Assembly: GCA_025041195.1 (NCBI GenBank)
Contig: JAKCFM010000001.1
Coordinates: forward strand, 1,054,001-1,118,000
Length of the DNA stretch: 64,000 nucleotides
Direction: 5' to 3'
Source of the DNA: Halobacteriales archaeon YIM A00013
GTDB lineage: Archaea; Halobacteriota; Halobacteria; Halobacteriales; Haloarculaceae
Part shown: one piece after another, positions 17,066-26,071 of the stretch
Numbering within the stretch: the stretch's first letter is position 1
How the letters are laid out: each line of letters begins with the position of its first letter
Notes under the pieces: generated by a model
The model's input: only the letters and a program-made list of their open reading frames with translations
What the model was told of the DNA's origin: nothing
Databases searched by the model: none
Translations under genes and position numbers: made by a program

Positions 17066-17134
17066 TAACCGACGGTGTAACTCGGCGGTGTAGGGTGGCA
17101 ATAACTTTCCACACAACAGCCGGAGTTGAAACCG

Positions 17135-17272
17135 ATGTCTGAGTGGCTCACTGAAAGCGATTGGGAACGGATCACGACGTTTGCAAACGCCAGTATGCAC
17201 GAACGGACCCCTGAGTTGCTGTTGCCTGAATCTGCCCGGCCTGAGGAGCTGCAGTCGGACGAAGACGACTGA
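17135..17272 (+). CDS. Small acidic protein (45 aa)
   Basis: Frame of 45 residues beginning MSEWLTESDWERITTFAN and ending in the acidic tail LQSDEDD. Its low pI and tryptophan-containing amphipathic start look like genuine haloarchaeal coding sequence. A GGAG sits about ten bases before the ATG. It follows the HTH gene by about 70 bases on the same strand and may share its transcript. No named family was recognised; the function is unknown. Confidence 0.5.
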   Translation: MSEWLTESDWERITTFANASMHERTPELLLPESARPEELQSDEDD

Positions 17273-17311
17273 GGCGATCACGTAGTGTGCGTTTCACTGC
17301 TCGCACACCAC

Positions 17312-17587
17312 CTACAGGAGATTCTCTGCCTCGATAGTTTCCCAGATCGCCGTCCCATCGTCGGTAATCCCGTAGACGCGCCCTTTGCGCCGGTCCTCAG
17401 ACACCAGCAGCTCGACCAGCTCACGCTCTTGTAGCCGTCCCAACGCACGCGAGACGTGCGAAATCGAGATGTCGGCGTCTTCAGCAACCTGCGATGGCGT
17501 TGCTGGCCCTTCCGCTAGGCGTTGTAGCACTGCTACTCGGTAATTAGAACTGATCACGAAACTAACTTCGTCCCAGTCTTGTGTCAT
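17312..17587 (-). CDS. Winged-helix transcriptional regulator (ArsR/MarR-like)
   Basis: Small regulator of 91 residues consisting almost only of a winged helix-turn-helix: YRVAVLQRLAEGPATPSQVAEDADISISHVSRALGRLQERELVELL, followed by the wing and KGRVYGITDDG. The HVSRALGRLQE helix is the recognition helix. No sensor or ligand-binding domain is present. It is convergent with the small acidic gene. The regulated genes are not evident from sequence. Confidence 0.85.
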   Translation of the reverse strand: MTQDWDEVSFVISSNYRVAVLQRLAEGPATPSQVAEDADISISHVSRALGRLQERELVELLVSEDRRKGRVYGITDDGTAIWETIEAENLL

Positions 17588-17939
17588 TGGATACCCTCCA
17601 TGGTGTCACAGTGTTCCTCACAGCATGCCGTATTCCCCGAAGACGGGTTTAGTAATATAGTACATACTGCCGCAAAAAATGATAGACGACTGCGTATTCT
17701 ATACCGAACGGTACGCAACGCCAGCTGGTACGGACAGTGTGGGTGGGCTGTGCGTCGTCGCTGTTACTAAGGGAGCCCTACCAATCGGCCCGCCTCCACT
17801 ACCGATCCGTTTCAGGGCGGGCAGTAATCGACGTATAACAATGGCTGGCTCGTCCGTTACTCTCAGTTGAGACGATGTTCGTTGCAGCGGTCCCCCCGAT
17901 CAGTCCGGTTGGCATCGATCACCGCGGAGTGGTCAGTCA
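17588..17939. other. Intergenic region with no recognised gene
   Basis: About 350 bases between the divergent winged-helix regulator and the DUF1616 gene. It contains an AT-rich patch near 17650-17700 that could serve either promoter. No convincing small gene, tRNA or repeat was found. Confidence 0.5.
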
Positions 17940-18935
17940 ATGACCAGCACAAACGAGACGAGCACTTTCGGGGTGCAGTCTGGGTATCTCCTCATCGAAG
18001 TGCTGGTGGTGCTGGTGGTCGTCGCCATCGCAGACTGGATCGTGCTGTCACTGCAGTGGCTCCCGATACGAATGCCGGCAGGACTGTTGCTCATTGGCTT
18101 TCTCCCGGGCTATTCGCTGTCGACGGTGTTGTTTCCCGCGCGAAGATTTCGAACCCGATACGGTGCACATGCCCAGTTTGCGCCGGGCATCTCCACAAGC
18201 GAACGATTCTGGCTGTCGATTGGGTTGAGTCTGGCGATCGATCCGATCATCGGGCTGGGGTTGTGGACGCTCGATCCGCAGGGATTTTCCGCGCAGGTCC
18301 TGGTTGGCGTGCTATCGGCGTTCATCATACTCGCAACGCTGTACGGCGGAATCAAACGCCGACGAATCGATCCATCGGAGCGGTACCGGCTCCGTGTTGA
18401 CGTGTGGATCGCCCAGCGGGTACGGCAATCACCTGTTGGGGGGACGCTCGGACGCGTACTCAACGTGGCTGTGATTTGCTCGCTCGTTCTGACAGCGGGC
18501 ACACTCGGCTATGCGCTCACCGTTCCACAAACTGCTGAGAGCTTCACCACGGTAGAGCTGCTCACCGAGTCGAGCGACGGGGTAGAACTTGTCGGCAACA
18601 GCTCCGATATCGAGGGGGGTGAGCCAGTACTGATTCAACTCACCAATCACGAACACCGTCAGCACACGTATACGGTGGTCGTTGTGACTGAACGGGTGGG
18701 CTACGACAGCTCGGCGGTGGTTGAAGAACGAGCCCGATTCACTATGGCGGTGCCGGCGGGCGAGCAGCGTCGACGCACCCATGCGATTTCGACTCCTGGA
18801 TCGGCTGGAGACCGGGTTCGGTTCCTGGTTTACAAGGGTGAGCCACCGGGTTCACCGACGGGCGACTCTGCGTACCGGTCGGTTCACATCTGGTTCGACG
18901 ACGAATCTGCCAGCCTTGGAGCCGACAGCCGCTGA
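17940..18935 (+). CDS. DUF1616 family membrane protein
   Basis: Membrane protein of 331 residues. Four hydrophobic segments lie in the first ~150 residues (LIEVLVVLVVVAIADWIVL, MPAGLLLIGFLPGYSLSTVLF, FWLSIGLSLAIDPIIGLGLW, LVGVLSAFIILATLYGG). Another lies near residue 180, followed by an extracytoplasmic beta-rich domain (about 200-320). This is the typical DUF1616 layout, and such genes are often found beside haloarchaeal surface-glycan clusters (family knowledge). The biochemical role is unknown. The next gene starts 2 bases after its stop, implying one operon. Confidence 0.85.
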   Translation: MTSTNETSTFGVQSGYLLIEVLVVLVVVAIADWIVLSLQWLPIRMPAGLLLIGFLPGYSLSTVLFPARRFRTRYGAHAQFAPGISTSERFWLSIGLSLAIDPIIGLGLWTLDPQGFSAQVLVGVLSAFIILATLYGGIKRRRIDPSERYRLRVDVWIAQRVRQSPVGGTLGRVLNVAVICSLVLTAGTLGYALTVPQTAESFTTVELLTESSDGVELVGNSSDIEGGEPVLIQLTNHEHRQHTYTVVVVTERVGYDSSAVVEERARFTMAVPAGEQRRRTHAISTPGSAGDRVRFLVYKGEPPGSPTGDSAYRSVHIWFDDESASLGADSR

Positions 18936-18937
18936 GC

Positions 18938-19474
18938 ATGTGGCCCTGGGACCATCTCGCACTGGGATACATCGGCTATACCATCTACATCCATCGCCGG
19001 CGCGGGCGAGAACCCACGTCGATTGAAACCCTGGCTGTAGTCATTGGGACGCAGTTTCCGGATCTGCTCGATAAACCACTTGCCTGGCAATTCCACGTCC
19101 TCCCATCGGGAACGACGCTGTTTCATTCGGCATTCACTGCGGTTGGGCTCTGTGGACTCCTCCTCTACGTTCACCGGTCGCCAGTTTCGACGGCGTTTGC
19201 CCTGGGCTATTTGCTACACCTGCCGGCAGACATGCTCTATCCTGCCCTGATGGGGAATGGCCTCTGGACTTCGTTTCTCTGGTGGCCCCTGGTGACAAGC
19301 TCCCCCGCCAGCTCCACCACATTGCTCTCGAAAACGGTGGCGTTGGTCACTAACGCGCTCGTGCAGGTACAAACGCCGACCGGCTGGCTGTATCTCATCG
19401 GTGAGCTCTGTCTGCTTGGGATTGCTGGTGCGCTCTGGCTGCGTGATGGCCATCCTGGGATCGGCTGGAACTAG
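18938..19474 (+). CDS. YdjM/DUF457-like membrane-bound metal-dependent hydrolase
   Basis: Membrane protein of 178 residues with the pattern of the LexA-regulated membrane hydrolase family (DUF457/YdjM). It has an N-terminal DHLALGY, an FPDLLDKP motif, an HSAF motif inside a hydrophobic helix, and LGYLLHLPADML, supplying the conserved His and Asp residues of the family. It has about four membrane segments. It is encoded immediately after the DUF1616 gene and converges on the phosphodiesterase-like gene with 3 bases between stops. The physiological substrate is unknown. Confidence 0.8.
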   Translation: MWPWDHLALGYIGYTIYIHRRRGREPTSIETLAVVIGTQFPDLLDKPLAWQFHVLPSGTTLFHSAFTAVGLCGLLLYVHRSPVSTAFALGYLLHLPADMLYPALMGNGLWTSFLWWPLVTSSPASSTTLLSKTVALVTNALVQVQTPTGWLYLIGELCLLGIAGALWLRDGHPGIGWN

Positions 19475-19477
19475 CGC

Positions 19478-21070
19478 TCATTCGATGTAGCCCAGATCGG
19501 CAAGCTGATCCTCGATGGCCTGATCGGTCGTCGTCGTCCGTGAAGACGGCTCGAATGTGGGATACTCTTGTTCGCCGCAGGAGGAGGCGATCTCCAGGAC
19601 ATCACCATCCATTTCGGCCGACGCCGGGACGCCGAGCGTCGCAAGCACGGTCGGGGCAACGTCAAACAGATGCGCACCCGCAAGCGATGCGGATGCATCG
19701 ATGGCTGCCCCCTCTGCGGCAATAACCCCGAATCGCTTGTGATTCCATGGCTCATCCGGCTGACTGAACTGTTCCGTTCCAATTCTCGTTGAAAGAAACT
19801 GGTCGAAGTTCGATGGGACCGTCACAATGTCTGGGCCTCGGTCGATATGTGGGCCGTGGAAAAACTGCTCACGGGGTGCAACCGTTTCGAACACCGGATC
19901 GCCAGCTGGCGTTTTGACCCCACGCAACGTACTGATCAGCTCCTTTCGAACGTCCTCATACGCTTGTTGAGCGACGGTGCCGTTCGGTTCACGACCGGCA
20001 AGGTTGATTCGGACGCCCATCTCCGTCCGTGAACGCATATACGCCGTCGAGCGCTCGAAATCCACCTGCTCGGCCGCCGATGAGATGAGCGTCGATGGAA
20101 CACGGTTTGCAACGACCGAACGCAGTCCCACCGTCGAGAGGATCGATTCGATCCGCTGGCTGGTGAGTCCCAGTCGGGCGGCACCCGTCAGCAGCGACTG
20201 GATTGGGTGTTGGTTGGGTGTATCCCCCGCACCGCCTCGCTTTAACTGGCGCTCTCGGACGCCCGCCCAGGATGGCATTCCACTCCCGCCGTTCGTCGCG
20301 GTGACGTATCCATCGTTTTTGAGGTAATCGTTCACCAGAAACGATCGGCCGTCGTACGGGCCAATGCCATGATCGCTCACCACGAGCACATTCTGTGGCG
20401 CGCAGTCCGACAGAATCGACCCAATCTGCTCGTCTACCGCCCGGTAGACGCGACGGAGCTCATCCCAGTCACCGGGTCGCTTATGACAGATCGCGTCCGT
20501 CCATTGAAACTGCACGAAACCAAACTCCGGGTCGAAACGGTCAACAAGATACCGGAACGCATCGCCCCGTTGTCGTATGCAGTCGGTTGCCTGCTCGACA
20601 GTACCGTAGACGGTGTACTCACCAATGGCGGCTTCGAGCTCATCCAAGAGTCCTTCTGGGTGACAGGTGGGCGATTCGGGTGCGGTGTAGCCCGGAACGA
20701 GTGCGCCATCGAACGGTCGTGGTGGATGGGTGACCGGAACGTTGACGACGACAGAGCGGTAGCCGTGGAAGTCGAGATACTCCCAGAGCGTGCGCCGTCG
20801 AATGTGCGTTGCGTTCACAACGGACCAGTCATATCCATCGAATGAAAGGAAATCGTAGACACCGTGCTTTCCGGGATTGACGCCCGTGTACAGAGTCGGC
20901 CAGGCGCTTGCCGTCCAGGGTGGGATCTGTGACTCAAGTGCCCCACTACAGGTAGAAAATAGTCGGTTGAGTGTGGGTAGCTCACCCGCGTCAAACTGCG
21001 GTTCAAGAACCGACCGACACCCTGCATCGATACCGATCACTACCGTCCGCAGAGACCCCTGTTCGGCCAT
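19478..21070 (-). CDS. Alkaline-phosphatase-fold phosphodiesterase/phosphotransferase-like enzyme
   Basis: Protein of about 530 residues of the type I phosphodiesterase/nucleotide pyrophosphatase superfamily. Metal/nucleophile landmarks are VVIGIDAG near the start, PPWTASAWPTLYTGVNPGKHG (nucleophile region), VVSDHGIGPYDG and a C-terminal HLFDVAPTVLATLGVP. It ends with LADLGYIE, a tail shared in pattern with two other enzymes of this fold in the window. ATG 21070 (MAEQGSLRTVV) is chosen over 21145. It has no signal peptide, so it probably acts in the cytoplasm on a phospho- or sulfo-substrate. It lies downstream of a DUF7344 gene on the same strand. Confidence 0.82.
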   Translation of the reverse strand: MAEQGSLRTVVIGIDAGCRSVLEPQFDAGELPTLNRLFSTCSGALESQIPPWTASAWPTLYTGVNPGKHGVYDFLSFDGYDWSVVNATHIRRRTLWEYLDFHGYRSVVVNVPVTHPPRPFDGALVPGYTAPESPTCHPEGLLDELEAAIGEYTVYGTVEQATDCIRQRGDAFRYLVDRFDPEFGFVQFQWTDAICHKRPGDWDELRRVYRAVDEQIGSILSDCAPQNVLVVSDHGIGPYDGRSFLVNDYLKNDGYVTATNGGSGMPSWAGVRERQLKRGGAGDTPNQHPIQSLLTGAARLGLTSQRIESILSTVGLRSVVANRVPSTLISSAAEQVDFERSTAYMRSRTEMGVRINLAGREPNGTVAQQAYEDVRKELISTLRGVKTPAGDPVFETVAPREQFFHGPHIDRGPDIVTVPSNFDQFLSTRIGTEQFSQPDEPWNHKRFGVIAAEGAAIDASASLAGAHLFDVAPTVLATLGVPASAEMDGDVLEIASSCGEQEYPTFEPSSRTTTTDQAIEDQLADLGYIE

Positions 21071-21141
21071 TACCCTGTTATCGACCGTCGAACCCTTTGT
21101 TATGCCATTCTTTCTCGAACGGACGGATGCGCTATTGGGGA

Positions 21142-21705
21142 TCACTCGCCCTCAGGTGGCGTAATCGGTAATGTTCGAGATTGCTGTCGGTTTACATACA
21201 GATGCAGCAGCGAGGTGATGGCGAACGCGAGTAGAATTACTACTCCGACGGCGGTCACGGAGACGAGCGAAAACGGACCGATCTCGATAGTACCGACGGC
21301 GAACAACAGCACACAGACGACCGTCATCGATGGATACACCAGCTCCCAGGGGACCTCAGGGCCGTCCTCCGCCGGGAGATACTTCTCGATCGTCTGCGAG
21401 GTGGGTGTCAGTTCGACCGTCCCGGAATCGTTGTCGTACGTGACGATCCCCGCCTCCTCAAGCTTCGGAACGTGGGTCTGATACAAGGAAACGTACGCTC
21501 GTTTGCGTTGTTGCTCACTCAACGCCTCGATCGTCGTGTCGTACTCCCAGGCTGCAACGTGGTCGGCAAGGGTCGTCAATTCGATCTCAGCGGATTCACT
21601 GCGGAGATGATGAAGGACGTAACGACGTCGAGGACTGCTCAGCAGGTCGAAAACGGTATCCTGCGACAGCGGCTTCGAACTACCAGTTGTTTCGTTTTGT
21701 GACAT
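21142..21705 (-). CDS. DUF7344 winged-helix protein with two C-terminal membrane helices
   Basis: Haloarchaeal protein of 187 residues. A winged-helix domain (FDLLSSPRRRYVLHHLRSE, then KRAYVSLYQTHVPKLEEAGIV) occupies about 15-110. Two hydrophobic segments follow (LVYPSMTVVCVLLFAVGTIEIG and LVSVTAVGVVILLAFAITSLLHLY). A membrane-tethered transcription factor is the natural reading (inference). It is a paralogue of the protein at 29805 and diverges from the Gfo/Idh-led glycan operon, so it is well placed to regulate it. Confidence 0.85.
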   Translation of the reverse strand: MSQNETTGSSKPLSQDTVFDLLSSPRRRYVLHHLRSESAEIELTTLADHVAAWEYDTTIEALSEQQRKRAYVSLYQTHVPKLEEAGIVTYDNDSGTVELTPTSQTIEKYLPAEDGPEVPWELVYPSMTVVCVLLFAVGTIEIGPFSLVSVTAVGVVILLAFAITSLLHLYVNRQQSRTLPITPPEGE

Positions 21706-22007
21706 ACGAACTCCTTGCCCTCGCCGCCAGGACAGAGTATACTGCCACCGCGTCCTTTGTTACGATCGACCTACGGTCTATAGGGAATCGTTACTGGAGC
21801 TGAAGATGGTCCGTATGACGGCCAGCGAAGCCATCAGTGGCCAATACATTCGTTGACCAGGAATATTCACGAAGCTCCACCTTACTCAATGAACACTGAG
21901 AATAACAAAGCAGTGGGCTGGAGTGATCTTTCTCGTATGGCGTTACATCCAGAATGCGACGTGTACGGCATCGTCCACGTAGTTGAACCACCAGGTTGGA
22001 GATAACC
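21706..22007. promoter_or_regulatory. Divergent promoter region between the DUF7344 gene and the glycan operon
   Basis: About 300 bases without a gene, between oppositely transcribed units. A GGAG precedes the Gfo/Idh ATG by about 9 bases, supporting the start at 22008. No clear long palindrome was found. Confidence 0.45.
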
Positions 22008-23033
22008 ATGACAGAACGCATCTCAGTCGGAGTGATCGGTGTGGGCTCGATGGGTGCGCATCACGCACGCGCTTACACTGAACTCCCACAGACAACGCTC
22101 GTTGGGATTGCCGATCAGGATACCGATGCCGCCAATTCGGTGGCCACGGAGTACGGCACACAGGTCCTTGCGCAGTCGGCACTGTTAGACCGCGTTGATG
22201 CAGTCTCGATCGCGGTACCGACGGCTGCGCACGCAGAGGTTGCCCGTTCGGCGATCGACGTTGGTGTTGACATCCTGATCGAAAAACCGTTCGTTCGCGA
22301 TCCGGCCGTCGGTCGGGATCTGATCGAGCGAGCCACTGAAAACGACGTGTTGATTCAGGTTGGACACGTCGAGCGGTTCAATCCGGCGATTCAGACGCTG
22401 AGTGACGTGCTGGCAGACCGAGACGTGATCGCCGTTGATGCTCGTCGACTCGGGCCACCGGTCGATCGATCGATCGATCGCTCTGTGGCCTACGATCTGA
22501 TGATCCACGACGTGGATATCCTGCTGGCACTGCTCGAAGGCGCACCGCAGTCGATCAGCGCGGTCGGCTGTCACGACAACCGCCACGTTACCTCGACGCT
22601 CCAGTTCGACCAGGAGATAGTGGGGACAGTTACGGCGAGTCGGCTCACACAGCAGAAAGTTCGTGAGTGCTGGATCACAGCCAGCGACTGTCTTGTCGTG
22701 GTTGATTACATCGAACAGACCGTCCAGATACACCGTCACTCCGTCCCGGAGTACGTCGACACCGACGACGGCGTCCGGTATCGACACGAATCGATAACGG
22801 AGCGGCCGACAGTCGAGAGCGGCGAACCACTGAAAAACGAACTGGAGGCGTTCGCCGAGGCCGTTCGAGAACGGAGTGAACCGCCAGTGAGTGGGATCGA
22901 CGGACTGCGTGCCGTCGAGGTGGTTCGACGCATCGACTCACTCGCGACGGATCCGACGAGCGCCATTCCTGGCGGGTCTGGTAGTGGACAGCCAATCGAC
23001 ACCAGCAGCCTTGACTTTTCAGGAGGTGTATGA
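22008..23033 (+). CDS. Gfo/Idh/MocA oxidoreductase, UDP-GlcNAc 3-dehydrogenase-like
   Basis: NAD(P)-dependent sugar dehydrogenase of 341 residues. It has a Rossmann motif GVIGVGSMGAHHARAY, the family EKPF loop, GHVERFNP, and YDLMIHDVDILL with the catalytic histidine/aspartate area. The GHVERFNP/YDLMIHD combination resembles archaeal UDP-N-acetylglucosamine 3-dehydrogenases. With the UDP-GlcNAc 2-epimerase two genes downstream, a nucleotide-sugar substrate is likely (inference). ATG 22008 is preferred to a TTG at 21996. It leads an operon with ATGA coupling to the glycosyltransferase; AGGAGG is visible just before the junction. Confidence 0.85.
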   Translation: MTERISVGVIGVGSMGAHHARAYTELPQTTLVGIADQDTDAANSVATEYGTQVLAQSALLDRVDAVSIAVPTAAHAEVARSAIDVGVDILIEKPFVRDPAVGRDLIERATENDVLIQVGHVERFNPAIQTLSDVLADRDVIAVDARRLGPPVDRSIDRSVAYDLMIHDVDILLALLEGAPQSISAVGCHDNRHVTSTLQFDQEIVGTVTASRLTQQKVRECWITASDCLVVVDYIEQTVQIHRHSVPEYVDTDDGVRYRHESITERPTVESGEPLKNELEAFAEAVRERSEPPVSGIDGLRAVEVVRRIDSLATDPTSAIPGGSGSGQPIDTSSLDFSGGV

Positions 23034-24016
23034 CAGTGTATCAGAACAACACGATTGGCGTTGTGGTGACCGCGTACAACGAAGCACCGTTCATCGGAGA
23101 CGTAATCGAGAGCGTCCCCGAGTTCGTCGATCGGGTGTACGTCGTCGATGACTGCTCAAGTGATGGCACCTGGGAGGCCATTACCGAACGGGTCACACCA
23201 GCTACGCGGACTGAGCGCGCACCAATCCCGGACGGCGGCCAGCACGGCGATGGTCGCCTGGTAGCGATCCGACACACGGCCAACCAGGGCGTTGGTGGCG
23301 CCATCAAAAGCGGCTTCGAACGCGCAGTTGCGGACGAACTCGACGTGGTTGCCGTCATGGATGGTGACGGGCAGATGGATCCCGGACAGCTAGAACGGCT
23401 TCTTGATCCAATCGTGGATGGTCCTGCCCACTACGCGAAAGGCAACCGGCTCTCGCAGCTTGAGCACGTCGACTCAATGTCGCCGTTACGGCTGGTCGGG
23501 AACGTACTCCTGACAGCGCTCACCAGAATCGTCAGTGGCTACTGGCGTATGCGTGACCCCCAGAATGGCTACAACGCCATCGACACCGAGTTGCTCCACC
23601 GGATCGACTTTGACCGCCTCCACGACCGGTATGGGTTTCGGAACGATCTGTTGATCCATCTTGGCGCGCACGGGGCGACGGTTGCGGACGTCTCGATGCC
23701 GGCAGTGTACGGCGATGAACGGAGCCACATCCGGCTGACGACGTTCGTTCCAACACTGTCCTGGCTGTTAGCGAGGCGGTTGTGCTGGCGACTCCAGGCC
23801 GATCAGAATCGACCAACGGTCGGCTCACTGTCTCCGGCACTCTTGCTCAGCCTGCTGACTGGCCTGTCGATGATCGTCCGACTCCGGCGACGAGATCGCA
23901 CCCCAAGCTGGCTCACGAGCATGATTACGACGCTGAGCTGCCTGTTGATGGTGACGACTGTCGTGGAGGATCGCTACGCGAACGACGAAACAATTACGAT
24001 TAGCAATCATGAGTAA
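23030..24016 (+). CDS. Family 2 glycosyltransferase (dolichyl-phosphate sugar synthase-like)
   Basis: GT-A fold enzyme of 328 residues. It begins IGVVVTAYNEAPFIGDVI, then VYVVDDCSSDGTW. The metal-binding MDGDGQMDP and the acceptor loop RMRDPQNGYNAID match polyprenyl-phosphate sugar transferases. One or two hydrophobic segments near the C-terminus (SPALLLSLLTGLSMIVRL, SMITTLSCLLMVTTVV) suggest membrane attachment. The likely role is transfer of a sugar from a nucleotide donor to a lipid carrier. It overlaps the next gene by 8 bases. Confidence 0.9.
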   Translation: MTVYQNNTIGVVVTAYNEAPFIGDVIESVPEFVDRVYVVDDCSSDGTWEAITERVTPATRTERAPIPDGGQHGDGRLVAIRHTANQGVGGAIKSGFERAVADELDVVAVMDGDGQMDPGQLERLLDPIVDGPAHYAKGNRLSQLEHVDSMSPLRLVGNVLLTALTRIVSGYWRMRDPQNGYNAIDTELLHRIDFDRLHDRYGFRNDLLIHLGAHGATVADVSMPAVYGDERSHIRLTTFVPTLSWLLARRLCWRLQADQNRPTVGSLSPALLLSLLTGLSMIVRLRRRDRTPSWLTSMITTLSCLLMVTTVVEDRYANDETITISNHE

Positions 24017-25076
24017 ACGTGTTCTATCGGTCGTCGGTGCACGACCACAGTTCATCAAGGCGTTTCCGGTGTCGGACGCGTTAGCCGACAGCCACGACGA
24101 GATCGTCGTCCACACCGGACAGCACTACGATACGTGTCTGTCAGACGTGTTCTTCGAAGAGCTGGCCATTCCCGAGCCGGCGTACAATCTCGGGGTTGGC
24201 TCTGGCACTCACGCCGAGCAGACTGCACAGATGATGATGGAGCTCGATCAGGTACTCGATGCCGAATCACCGGACGTGGTGATGGTGTACGGTGACACCA
24301 ACTCGACGCTTGCGGGGGCACTGGTGGCTGCCAAACGATCAGCGGCGCTCGTCCACATTGAGGCGGGGCTGCGATCGAACAACCGATCGATGCCTGAAGA
24401 ACACAACCGTATCGCCACGGACCATCTCGCGGATGTGTTGATCGCCCCGACGACTGAGGCAGTCGAAACCCTCGAATCGGAGGAGGTCGACGGGTCGATC
24501 CACGAAACCGGCGACGTGATGTACGACGCCCTGTTGCGAGTCCGCGAACGCGCGGCCTCGGTGTCGGAGATTCGCTCGGATCTGGGGCTGGCCGAAGCCG
24601 AGTACGTGCTTGCGACGGTTCACCGGGCCGGCAACACGGCTGACAGATCGCGGCTTCGCAACATCATCGAAGGGCTCGCGCAGTCACCGATGCCTGTTGT
24701 GGTGCCGCTCCATCCACGAACTGAGGCCGCACTGAAGGAGTACGGCCTCCTCGCAAACGCTCGCGAACAGCTCCAGATCGTCGATCCGGTTGGCTATCTT
24801 GATTTCGTGCACCTGCTCGATGGAGCGCGACTGGTCGCAACCGATTCCGGTGGCGTCCAGCGCGAAGCGTTCCATCTCGATATCCCGTGTGTGACGATGC
24901 GCGACGAAACGGAATGGGTCGAAACGATCGACTGTGGCTGGAACACGCTTGTCGGTGCCGACCGCGAACGGATCGCGACGGCGATCGCCGAGATGGCCCC
25001 ACCGCAGTCGAAACCAGAACCGTACGGTAACGGAAACGCAGCGAATCTCGTTGCAGAGGTGATCACGAATGCGTAA
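24009..25076 (+). CDS. wecB: UDP-N-acetylglucosamine 2-epimerase (non-hydrolysing)
   Basis: Cytoplasmic GT-B fold epimerase of 355 residues converting UDP-GlcNAc to UDP-ManNAc. Motifs in order: SVVGARPQFIKAFPV, HTGQHYD, VYGDTNSTLAGALVA, HIEAGLRS, MPEEHNRIATDHLAD, VPLHPRT, TDSGGVQREAF and RDETEWVE. All active-site acidic residues and the HIEAGLRS allosteric segment are retained. Its start overlaps the glycosyltransferase end by 8 bases, and its own end overlaps the next gene by 8 bases, so the operon is tightly coupled. Confidence 0.95.
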   Translation: MSKRVLSVVGARPQFIKAFPVSDALADSHDEIVVHTGQHYDTCLSDVFFEELAIPEPAYNLGVGSGTHAEQTAQMMMELDQVLDAESPDVVMVYGDTNSTLAGALVAAKRSAALVHIEAGLRSNNRSMPEEHNRIATDHLADVLIAPTTEAVETLESEEVDGSIHETGDVMYDALLRVRERAASVSEIRSDLGLAEAEYVLATVHRAGNTADRSRLRNIIEGLAQSPMPVVVPLHPRTEAALKEYGLLANAREQLQIVDPVGYLDFVHLLDGARLVATDSGGVQREAFHLDIPCVTMRDETEWVETIDCGWNTLVGADRERIATAIAEMAPPQSKPEPYGNGNAANLVAEVITNA

Positions 25077-26010
25077 GGACGTACGCGAAACACTCGGCCA
25101 TCCGTTCGCACTGTGTCTCACACACGATGTGGACCGGCCGTACAAATCTTGGCCACAGTCGGTGTACTACGCGCTAACCGATCCGGATCCATCGCATCTG
25201 CTGTCGATGGTCCCTGGACAGAACCCCTACTGGCAGTTTGAGACGATCATGGCGATCGAAAAGTCGCTCGGCGTCAGATCTGCGTTCTACTTCCTGAACG
25301 AGCCCGATCTGTTCACCGAAAAATCCCTGGTCGCCTGGACGCAATCGGAGAACTGGATCCAGCAGTTCGGTCGATACGATATCACCGACTCGCAGATTGC
25401 CTCGATCATTCGAACGCTCGACTCTGGTGGCTGGGAGATCGGGCTACACGGTTCGTATCAGTCCTATCGCGACCAGTTCCGACTGGCCTACGAAAAGGCG
25501 GTACTCGAATCGATCCTTGGCGATACGATTCGTGGCGGCAGACAGCATTATCTCAACCTGGATCGGTCCCAGACCTGGCGCTATCACGCCGAGATGGGAC
25601 TCCAGTATGACGCCAGTCTGGGCTCAAGCACGGAGTTCGGGTTCACCCACGGCTACGGTGTCAAGCGGCCGTTCGACGACGGCTTCGTCGTCTTTCCGTT
25701 GACGGCGATGGAGGTAGCGCTTCCGGATCCGGACGAATCACCAGAAAAAGCCCGGCGAGAATGCGAGCAGCTACTCGCTGAAGCCCACGAGAACGGCGCC
25801 GTGATGACCGTGTTGTGGCATCTCAGGTATTTCAACGAGCGAGAATTTCCGGGCTACGCCGATCTGTACCGCTATATTGTCGAGCGTGCGAGAGAGCTCG
25901 ACGCCTGGATCGGCCCACCTGGAGAGCTGTATCCCCACCTCACTGAGGCGTCCGTCGACGGACTGCAGGAGGAAGCCCAGGGAAATAAAGTACTGCGTGA
26001 TACGGCATGA
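25069..26010 (+). CDS. Polysaccharide-deacetylase-like (NodB-fold) protein
   Basis: Protein of 313 residues with a divergent NodB/carbohydrate esterase 4-like fold. It has LTHDVDRPYK near the N-terminus (catalytic base/metal aspartates), GVRSAFYFLNEPD, and GGWEIGLHGSYQSYRD. The second motif keeps one histidine where the textbook motif has two. The conserved late TVLWHLRYFNE segment supplies another histidine. It might deacetylate the glycan or its lipid-linked precursor. It is embedded in the wecB operon, and the following gene begins 61 bases later with its own AGGAG site. Confidence 0.8.
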   Translation: MRKDVRETLGHPFALCLTHDVDRPYKSWPQSVYYALTDPDPSHLLSMVPGQNPYWQFETIMAIEKSLGVRSAFYFLNEPDLFTEKSLVAWTQSENWIQQFGRYDITDSQIASIIRTLDSGGWEIGLHGSYQSYRDQFRLAYEKAVLESILGDTIRGGRQHYLNLDRSQTWRYHAEMGLQYDASLGSSTEFGFTHGYGVKRPFDDGFVVFPLTAMEVALPDPDESPEKARRECEQLLAEAHENGAVMTVLWHLRYFNEREFPGYADLYRYIVERARELDAWIGPPGELYPHLTEASVDGLQEEAQGNKVLRDTA

Positions 26011-26071
26011 AACCGATCACACGCCGCCAGTATCACGCGAACGACCGACACTCACGACACAGGAGTCACTA

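Noticed and set aside
22461-22490. Tandem CGAT run inside the Gfo/Idh gene
   Set aside because: It encodes an in-frame D-R-S-I-D-R-S segment, and the whole window is rich in CGATCG; it is not an independent repeat element.
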